From contig KQ959659.1 in assembly GCA_001552895.1 (NCBI GenBank), forward strand, positions 40,290 through 104,289: a stretch of DNA of 64,000 nucleotides, in the 5' to 3' direction. The translations under genes and the position numbers were made by a program. The number at the start of each line of letters is the position of its first letter. The first letter of the stretch is position 1. A model generated the notes under the pieces. The model was not told where the DNA came from, did not search any database, and saw only the letters and a list, made by a program, of their open reading frames with translations. Shown one piece after another: positions 58,171-64,000 of the stretch. This stretch comes from Tissierellia bacterium KA00581 (GTDB lineage: Bacteria > Bacillota > Clostridia > Tissierellales > Peptoniphilaceae).

Positions 58171-58219
58171 TAATCTTTTTCGCTTATATATGTGTATATC
58201 ATATAAGCGAAAAAGATTA
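58171..58219 (+). repeat. Perfect 19-bp inverted repeat between grdB and the NSS gene
   Basis: TAATCTTTTTCGCTTATAT (58171-58189) and its exact inverse (58201-58219), 11-base loop. The T-run is in the 5' arm, not after the stem, so it is not an ordinary terminator. Candidate mRNA processing/stability element or partial terminator inside the operon. Confidence 0.75.
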
Positions 58220-58246
58220 ACCTTAAAATTAAATAGGAGGTAAATT

Positions 58247-59590
58247 ATGGAAGAAAGTAGGGGAAGTTGGAATAGTAGATTTGGTTATATTATGGCAGCT
58301 GCTGGTTTTTCTATCGGCTTAGGTAACGTTTGGCGTTTTCCATATTTAGTAGGAACTAATGGTGGAGGAGCTTTTGTTTTAATATATCTTATAATTTGTG
58401 TATTTATCGGTATTCCACTATTTTATATGGAAGCCGCTCTTGGTAGGAAAGCGTTAGCAAGTCCTATAGTTGGAATGAGAAAGCTTACAAGAAAGGGAAG
58501 TCTTTGGACAAGCGTAGGTTGGTTTGGAGTTTTAAGTGCTTTCTTTATATTAACTTATTACATCAACATAATGGGTTGGATAATGGCGTATATGTTTAAG
58601 ATGTTATCAGGAAGCATGAAAGGGTTTACAGCAAAAGAATTCTCAGGTGCTTTTGATTCATTAATGGCAAATCCTACACAACTTATAATTTGGACATTAA
58701 TTTGTACAATTGTAATAGGTATAATTTCTGCAAGAAATTTAAATTCAGGACTTGAAAAAGCTTGTAAATTCATGATGCCAGCACTTTTTGTTATGCTTTT
58801 GATTGTAGTAGTAAGATCTGTAACACTTCCTGGAGCATTCAAAGGAATTAAATGGTATTTAAATGTAGATTTTTCAAAAGTAACAGGTAAGACTTTTCTT
58901 TATGCACTTGGACAATGTTTCTTTTCTGTAGGTATTGCAAGTGGAGGAACATTTGTTTATGGTTCATATCTTAAGAAAGATTCTAATATCCCAGAAGATG
59001 CATTGATGGTAGTAGGATTTGATACATTAGCTGCATTAATAGCTGGATTTGCAACATTCCCTGCTGTATTTGCACTTGGATTACAACCAGATTCTGGTTC
59101 AAATCTTTTATTTGTAACTATGTCTAATGTATTTATGAACATGCCTTTTGGACAATTTTTCGGTTTTATATTTTTCTTACTTATGTTCTTTGCTGCACTT
59201 TCAAGTGCTCTTGGATATTTTGAACCAATAAGTACATCTTTTAGTGAATTATTAAAAATTTCAAGAGAAAAAGGTGTTGTTTATGGTCTTACAGTTATAT
59301 TCGTTGTAGGATTACTTACAATATTCGGATTAAATACATTAAAAGCATTTACAATATTTGGAAAGAATTTATTCGATTGTGCAGATTACCTATCAGGAAA
59401 TATTATGATGCCTATTGGAGCAATAGCTTTAATACTTTATGTATTATTTGTTTGGAAATTTGATAACTTTAGAGAAGAAGCAAATGTTGGTGCAAAAGGA
59501 CTTAAAGTTCCTTCATTCTTTAAACCAATAGCTTATATATTACCAATAGTTCTAGTAGTAATATTTATAACTGGACTTGGTATATTTTAA
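58247..59590 (+). CDS. Neurotransmitter:sodium symporter family amino acid transporter
   Basis: LeuT/NSS-family Na+-coupled amino acid importer. The 447 residues have about 11-12 helices and the defining N-terminal motif GFSIGLGNVWRFPYL, whose unwound helix 1 forms the Na+ and substrate sites. It has a short C-terminus. SD AGGAGG lies 6-7 bases before ATG. It directly follows grdB, so glycine or a related amino acid is the likely substrate, though specificity cannot be read from sequence. It ends at a strong terminator. Confidence 0.93.
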   Translation: MEESRGSWNSRFGYIMAAAGFSIGLGNVWRFPYLVGTNGGGAFVLIYLIICVFIGIPLFYMEAALGRKALASPIVGMRKLTRKGSLWTSVGWFGVLSAFFILTYYINIMGWIMAYMFKMLSGSMKGFTAKEFSGAFDSLMANPTQLIIWTLICTIVIGIISARNLNSGLEKACKFMMPALFVMLLIVVVRSVTLPGAFKGIKWYLNVDFSKVTGKTFLYALGQCFFSVGIASGGTFVYGSYLKKDSNIPEDALMVVGFDTLAALIAGFATFPAVFALGLQPDSGSNLLFVTMSNVFMNMPFGQFFGFIFFLLMFFAALSSALGYFEPISTSFSELLKISREKGVVYGLTVIFVVGLLTIFGLNTLKAFTIFGKNLFDCADYLSGNIMMPIGAIALILYVLFVWKFDNFREEANVGAKGLKVPSFFKPIAYILPIVLVVIFITGLGIF

Positions 59591-59630
59591 TTAAAATATT
59601 TTCTTAATACTCACTTGTAAAATTTGTAGA

Positions 59631-59671
59631 AAATAAGGAATTGATTTTATCAATTCCTTATTTTTCTTTTT
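59631..59671 (+). terminator. Terminator of the grdX-NSS operon
   Basis: 14-bp stem AAATAAGGAATTGA (59631-59644)/TCAATTCCTTATTT (59650-59663), T-run. Confidence 0.92.
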
Positions 59672-59868
59672 TTAAGTTATTTTAAATTTTTATAATATAA
59701 TTTTTTTTGATATTGATTATAAGAAAAAAATATTTATATACATATTCAAAGATTTTTAGTTTTTAAACTACTTTTAATTTTACTATATATATTATTACTT
59801 TTATTATGATAAGAAAATTTTATATATAATTTATAAATATAAAACTTTTCTATACATCGTTAAAATTA
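59672..59868. other. AT-rich intergenic region upstream of the surface protein gene
   Basis: Part of a 338-bp gap; apart from the terminator and the promoter at its ends I see only A/T-rich sequence. Confidence 0.5.
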
Positions 59869-59898
59869 TTGACAAAGTTTTATATAAATATATATAAT
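59869..59898 (+). promoter_or_regulatory. Promoter of the surface protein gene
   Basis: Consensus TTGACA (59869-59874), 18-base spacer, TATAAT (59893-59898). Confidence 0.65.
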
Positions 59899-59928
59899 TA
59901 TATGTGATTTATTTTAAGGAGGTTAGTT

Positions 59929-62900
59929 ATGAATAATAAAAAGAAAATTTCGGCACTAATTTTATTGGCGTCAATGCTTATACCATATAGCACAGCAATC
60001 GCATCGCCTAATAGTGAATTAACTAATGTTATTAAGGAAAGTCAAAGTAGTATTTCCTATGAAGGTGGAGAGGTTAATTTTACAATAGAAGGTTCTAATT
60101 TGGTAGAAAATGATATTAAAGCTTATGTAATAGCAAAAAGTGATGAATTTAATACAAATGCTAAAAGATTTTCTAACATTGAAAAAACAATTAAATTCAG
60201 TAGTGAAACAAAATCAGATACAAATAAGAAAAAGCTAACTTTAACTTTTCCAAAAAATGAATATAAAGAATCGGTTGAGTATTTAGTAAGATTTAGTGTT
60301 GATGGTGCTGAAAAAAGTATTGCAAGAGATCAACAAAGGATTGTAAAGGTTCGAAAAAATCCTAGTGGAATTGATAAACCAAGTGAAAAAAAAGAATCTC
60401 AAGAAGAATTTGAAGTAACAAAATTTACTAACAAAGAAACAACTACAAAAGGAAAGTATGATTTTACAGTTGAAGGTAAAAAATTAGATACAAATAAGTT
60501 AAAAGTTAAAGTCCTTTCTGAATTTGAAATGAATGGTTCTAAAAATTATATGAAAGATGATAATTTAACAAATTCTGTTAAACTTTCAAAAAATGGAGAA
60601 GATATTAAATTTACTATAGATTTTCCTACTAATGAAGATAAAAAGTACAAGGTTGAATTATTTAATGGATATACAAAATTAGATAAAAATTTAATTATCG
60701 AAGTTAAAAAATCTAATACAGAAAAACCTGTTACACCAACAGAAGAAACAACATTAAATTCTGTAAATTACATAAAAGATGGATTAAAGTATACTTTTTC
60801 AATCAAGGGAACAAATCTTGATGTAGATAAAATAAAAGTAAAAAAAGTTATCTTAAAAGAAAATGGACGACCTATAAATCAAACTGATTTAGTTGATAAA
60901 ATAAAATTAGAAAAAGTTAGTGATACTGAATTAAAAGCAACACTTGTTTTTCCTGAAACTACTGAAGATAAAGAATATAAAGTAAGCTTTGGACTTGACC
61001 AAGCGGATAAAAAAACTGTAACTTGTAAAGTTACAAAAGATGATAAAGCACCTAAAGAAGAAGAAACTATTACACCGGTAAATCCTACTACAAAAGGAGA
61101 AATAACAAAAGTTTCTTTAATTGGAGTTAACCAAAGCTATGAAGCAAGTTTTACAATAACAGGTTTAAATTTATCAAATGATAATATGAAAGTTAAAGTT
61201 TTAGAAGGAATGAAAGAAAGAATTGACATAGAAAAAACTTTTAAAAATATAGCTACTAAAACAACTGCTATGCCTTCACTTAATTTTAAAAAAGAAGATA
61301 AAGGAAAAACATTTAAAGTTTACTTTAATGCAGATGCAAGTAATAACTTTGAAGAAAAAAATTCTGTTTCATTTAAAATAGAATCAAAAAATAATTTAGA
61401 TCCAGATCCAACAGTCGACCATAATGTAGATGAACCTACAAAAGGAGATATGAAAATTACAGAACTAAAAGCAAATAATCCAAGTTTAGATAAAAATGGT
61501 GGAATTGCAAAAGTAACTGCAAAGGGTAAAAATTTAGATTCTAAGAATTTAAAGGCAGAAATTTATAAACTTGTAAATGGAAAAGAAGAAAAGATAGATA
61601 AAAAAGTAGAATTTGTTGGAACAGACAAATTACAATCTGCTTCTATTACTTTTGAAAAGGTAGAAAAAGAAGAAACATATATCGTAAAATTAAACGATAA
61701 ATCTTGTAAAATAACTGTAGGAGGTAAAAAATCTTTAGATACAGTATCCGTTGTTCCAGATGTTTGTTATTTGAATAATCAAAAAAATAAATTAACCGTA
61801 AAACTTTTTGCTCCCGTTACATTAACTGTATCAGAAAAAGAATTTAAAGACGCAATAACAATAGATTCTAAAAAATTAACAGACGAAGATAAGGTAAGTA
61901 TTTTAGGTAAAAACATTATAATTGAATTAAAAGATAAACTAGCAATTAAAGCGAATTCAAAAATTGAATTTAAAGAAAGACTTTTTAAAAATGAAAATAA
62001 TGAAGAAAATAAAGCTTTTTATGCTCTAATTCAAAATGCAATCCCTTATGGAAGTTCATTAGAGTTTGTAGAAGGACAAGTACTAGCTAAATCTGGTGGA
62101 AAAGTAAAACTTAAATTTACAGGAGAAAATTTAAAAGATAATGTAAAGGTAAAAGTTTTAAAAAGTGATAAGCAAAGAACGAAACTTGCAACAACTGAAG
62201 ACGGCACAGTAATTGTTAGTAAGAAAAATGATAATGAACAAGAAATAAGTTTTAATTTACCAGAAAACAAAGGAAAAATTTCAGAAAGTTATACTATTTT
62301 AGTTTCTGTTGATGGTGGCAGAAAATATATGAGTGATTATGGAGCAAATGTATTAAAAAGTGAAAAAGAAAAAACAACAGTTGCAACAGTATTAGCCGAT
62401 GAAACAATAAGTAATAAACCTACTTTAAGTTTTATGTCTATTACATCTTATGGTACAGAAGGTGGAGGAAATGAAGAACCAGATATAACTATAACTCACA
62501 CACCAGTAGGACAAGCTAGTAAGAAAACTTGGATAAGTTTATATGGTGCAAATCTCGATGAAGGAGTAACAAAAGTAAAAGTAATAGATCAAAACGACAT
62601 TGAGTGGTATCCTATAGAAAATGAAGGTACTACTGATAGTATGGATAATTTTCTTATGGTTATGAAAAATAACAAAGGAAGATTTGGAATATTTGGAGAT
62701 GGAACAAGTCAAAAAATAGAACTTATTTGTCCAAGAAATATTAAAGTTATGGGCAAAGAAGCTACAAGTCCAATATATAAAATTTTAGTTGCAGTAGATG
62801 GTATTAATTATAATCAAGAAATAACTGTTACAGCTATTATTACAGATGATGGAGATTCTGGAAAAGAAATTTTATCTAAAGATAATATAAAAGAGGTTTG

Positions 62901-63654
62901 TGTATCTTATGAAACAGAAAATGGAAAAAAAATAATTGAATCTAAAAAAGTTAAAGGCTATACATGGTCAAAACTTAGATCATTTAATATAAGAGCTGTT
63001 GAAAAGGATGGTTATAAATTACAAGGAGTTAAAATTAATGATAATAATGAATTAAAACCTATATCATATCTTAATGAAGCAAAAATTTATGATTCTTCTA
63101 GTAAAATTCTTATTAAAAATGTAAAATTTATTTATGAAAAAACTAAAAAAGATAATGAAAATCCAACTACAACTCCAAGTATAAATCCAAATCATAACAC
63201 TAGTAGTGATAACAATGAAAACTTAAAAGATACAATAAAATTTATTTTAGGAAAAAATCAAAAAATAAAATTAAATTCTAATGAAAATCTAATTTTTGAA
63301 ATGGATGCAAATGTTAAAGATTTTATAAATGCTTATGTGGATGAACATTTAGTTGATAAATCTATGTATACTGTAAAAAAAGGAAGTACAATTATAACAT
63401 TTAACAAAGAATTTATAAAAACACTAAAAGAAGGAAGTCATGATATTAAATTTGAATTTAAAAATGGACTAGCAAAAACAAAGTTGATTGTAGAAAAAAA
63501 TAAAAGTAAAGTGCCGTTAGAAAAGAAAGAAGAAAAAGAAAAAAATAAAGAACAACAAAATCTTCCTAAGACATCTATTACATTAACAAATGTACTAACA
63601 AGTTTAATATTATCATCAGTTGGAGTGTTTACATCTTTAAAAAAACGTAAATAA
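59929..63654 (+). CDS. Large repeat-containing wall-anchored surface protein
   Basis: A 1241-residue exported protein. The signal peptide (1-26) has a basic start, hydrophobic core and a probable Ala-x-Ala cut in AIAS. At least six Ig/IPT-like domains of about 95 residues follow (roughly 40-130, 162-262, 276-372, 391-487, 507-600, 705-805). They share the strand motif F-x-I-x-G-x-N-L-x-x-D, as in YTFSIKGTNLDVDKIKVK. Then come a different domain at 603-704, a longer one at 831-990, a MucBP-like domain at about 989-1078 and an X2-like domain at about 1098-1195. The C-terminus is a sorting signal LPKTS (1212-1216), a hydrophobic helix and KKRK. Likely an adhesin or structural surface protein. 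Confidence 0.88.
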   Translation: MNNKKKISALILLASMLIPYSTAIASPNSELTNVIKESQSSISYEGGEVNFTIEGSNLVENDIKAYVIAKSDEFNTNAKRFSNIEKTIKFSSETKSDTNKKKLTLTFPKNEYKESVEYLVRFSVDGAEKSIARDQQRIVKVRKNPSGIDKPSEKKESQEEFEVTKFTNKETTTKGKYDFTVEGKKLDTNKLKVKVLSEFEMNGSKNYMKDDNLTNSVKLSKNGEDIKFTIDFPTNEDKKYKVELFNGYTKLDKNLIIEVKKSNTEKPVTPTEETTLNSVNYIKDGLKYTFSIKGTNLDVDKIKVKKVILKENGRPINQTDLVDKIKLEKVSDTELKATLVFPETTEDKEYKVSFGLDQADKKTVTCKVTKDDKAPKEEETITPVNPTTKGEITKVSLIGVNQSYEASFTITGLNLSNDNMKVKVLEGMKERIDIEKTFKNIATKTTAMPSLNFKKEDKGKTFKVYFNADASNNFEEKNSVSFKIESKNNLDPDPTVDHNVDEPTKGDMKITELKANNPSLDKNGGIAKVTAKGKNLDSKNLKAEIYKLVNGKEEKIDKKVEFVGTDKLQSASITFEKVEKEETYIVKLNDKSCKITVGGKKSLDTVSVVPDVCYLNNQKNKLTVKLFAPVTLTVSEKEFKDAITIDSKKLTDEDKVSILGKNIIIELKDKLAIKANSKIEFKERLFKNENNEENKAFYALIQNAIPYGSSLEFVEGQVLAKSGGKVKLKFTGENLKDNVKVKVLKSDKQRTKLATTEDGTVIVSKKNDNEQEISFNLPENKGKISESYTILVSVDGGRKYMSDYGANVLKSEKEKTTVATVLADETISNKPTLSFMSITSYGTEGGGNEEPDITITHTPVGQASKKTWISLYGANLDEGVTKVKVIDQNDIEWYPIENEGTTDSMDNFLMVMKNNKGRFGIFGDGTSQKIELICPRNIKVMGKEATSPIYKILVAVDGINYNQEITVTAIITDDGDSGKEILSKDNIKEVCVSYETENGKKIIESKKVKGYTWSKLRSFNIRAVEKDGYKLQGVKINDNNELKPISYLNEAKIYDSSSKILIKNVKFIYEKTKKDNENPTTTPSINPNHNTSSDNNENLKDTIKFILGKNQKIKLNSNENLIFEMDANVKDFINAYVDEHLVDKSMYTVKKGSTIITFNKEFIKTLKEGSHDIKFEFKNGLAKTKLIVEKNKSKVPLEKKEEKEKNKEQQNLPKTSITLTNVLTSLILSSVGVFTSLKKRK

Positions 63655-63682
63655 TTAAAAAAAAGCTACCAAGATTTAATGA

Positions 63683-64000
63683 TGTGTACCCAAAAAACTG
63701 GACACATTAATATTTAGTTTACATTCATGGATGCTAACCTATACAAAGTAGGTGGCATCCATTTTGTTTTCTTCTGAATTCTTTCGTTGTTGTAGTAGTA
63801 TATATATTCGTCAATTGCTTTAGAAAACTCTTCAAATGTTTTAAAGTCACTCTCACTTCCATAATACATCTCTGTTTTTAGTCTTCCAAAGAATGTTTCC
63901 ATTATGCAGTTATCATAGCAGTTTCCTTTTCTTGACATTGACTGTGTTATTTGATGTTTTTTTAGCTCTTTGATGTAGTAGCTATTTTGATACTGCCAGC
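63683..64000 (-). mobile_element. IS3-family insertion sequence, one end
   Basis: The element's terminus appears to be at about 63683, with the TG-starting end TGTGTACCCAAAAAACTGG. The transposase ORF runs away from that end, off the window's right edge. The other terminus and target-site duplication are not visible. Confidence 0.8.
63714..63998 (-). CDS. IS3-family transposase OrfB (C-terminal part)
   Basis: DDE integrase-type transposase. The frame is open to the window edge, so the N-terminal part, with the first two catalytic Asp residues, is missing. The visible 94 residues contain the hallmark ITQSMSRKGNCYDNCIMETF, in which Glu of METFFGRLK is the last catalytic residue, followed by YIYYYNNERIQ and a C-terminal tail. 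An internal Met (63938) is not the real start because conserved sequence (WQYQNSYYIKELKKHQ) continues upstream. OrfA and the frameshift site would be further right. Confidence 0.9.
   Translation of the reverse strand, partial: WQYQNSYYIKELKKHQITQSMSRKGNCYDNCIMETFFGRLKTEMYYGSESDFKTFEEFSKAIDEYIYYYNNERIQKKTKWMPPTLYRLASMNVN

Noticed and set aside
62046..62270. ORF antisense to the surface protein gene
   Set aside because: Lies fully inside the conserved repeat region, no SD, low-complexity Ser/Phe composition.

Overview
The window is one contiguous stretch of a very AT-rich, Gram-positive-type anaerobe chromosome. The evidence is class A PBP and L,D-transpeptidase wall enzymes, a sortase-anchored surface protein, Rex, type III glutamine synthetase, formate-tetrahydrofolate ligase, pyruvate phosphate dikinase, and two sets of selenocysteine-containing Stickland reductase component B genes with strong AGGAGG ribosome binding sites. 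Together these point to an amino-acid-fermenting Firmicute of the Clostridia/Tissierellia type. A Peptoniphilaceae member such as Parvimonas is an inference, not something the sequence proves.

Layout, left to right. 1-1.6 kb: end of a purine permease gene plus xpt. 1.7-4.6 kb: class A PBP (minus strand). 4.7-15.5 kb: hflX, a YigZ-like gene, a DUF819 membrane protein, typA, murA, recD2, comF, and the rplJ-rplL operon with an L10 leader and an intrinsic attenuator. 15.9-21 kb: a one-carbon/folate operon fhs-fchA-folD-folC-fau. Its FolD lacks the two cyclohydrolase active-site residues that the neighbouring FchA makes dispensable. 21-28 kb: a degV-family gene, ppdK with its regulatory kinase/phosphatase, a YkuD transpeptidase and a Crp/Fnr regulator. 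28-37.5 kb: rex, an O-antigen-ligase-like protein, an ABC-F protein, glutamate dehydrogenase, glnN behind a terminator-like leader, and pyrG. 37.6-43.5 kb: cvfB-like, parvulin, a lone prepilin-peptidase-like protein, and a two-component system with an unknown membrane-anchored partner. 43.6-47 kb: a zinc-ribbon protein, then an operon with a COG4091/SAF dehydrogenase-like protein, an unknown anchored protein, a DUF3343 (Se/S carrier-like) protein and a DUF951 protein.

47-59.6 kb is the most distinctive part: a Stickland reductase island. On the minus strand a BCCT transporter, grdI and the selenoprotein gene grdH form a betaine reductase module. On the plus strand grdX, grdE, the selenoprotein gene grdB and an NSS-family symporter form a second module, for glycine or possibly sarcosine. 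Between them lie a TetR gene, an unrecognised 404-residue protein, a GntR/FCD gene, and a small XRE regulator/membrane-protein pair driven by a perfectly duplicated 43-bp promoter-operator unit. The genes for selenoprotein A, component C and thioredoxin are absent here and must be elsewhere if the pathways work. In each module a transporter imports the substrate, the pyruvoyl subunit (GrdE/GrdI) and Sec subunit (GrdB/GrdH) activate it, and acetyl phosphate is made by shared components.

59.9-63.7 kb: a 1241-residue repeat-rich wall-anchored surface protein ending in an LPKTS sorting signal. The right edge is the 3' end of an IS3-family element, apparently inserted in the surface gene's terminator. 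No rRNA, tRNA, CRISPR array or replication origin was seen.
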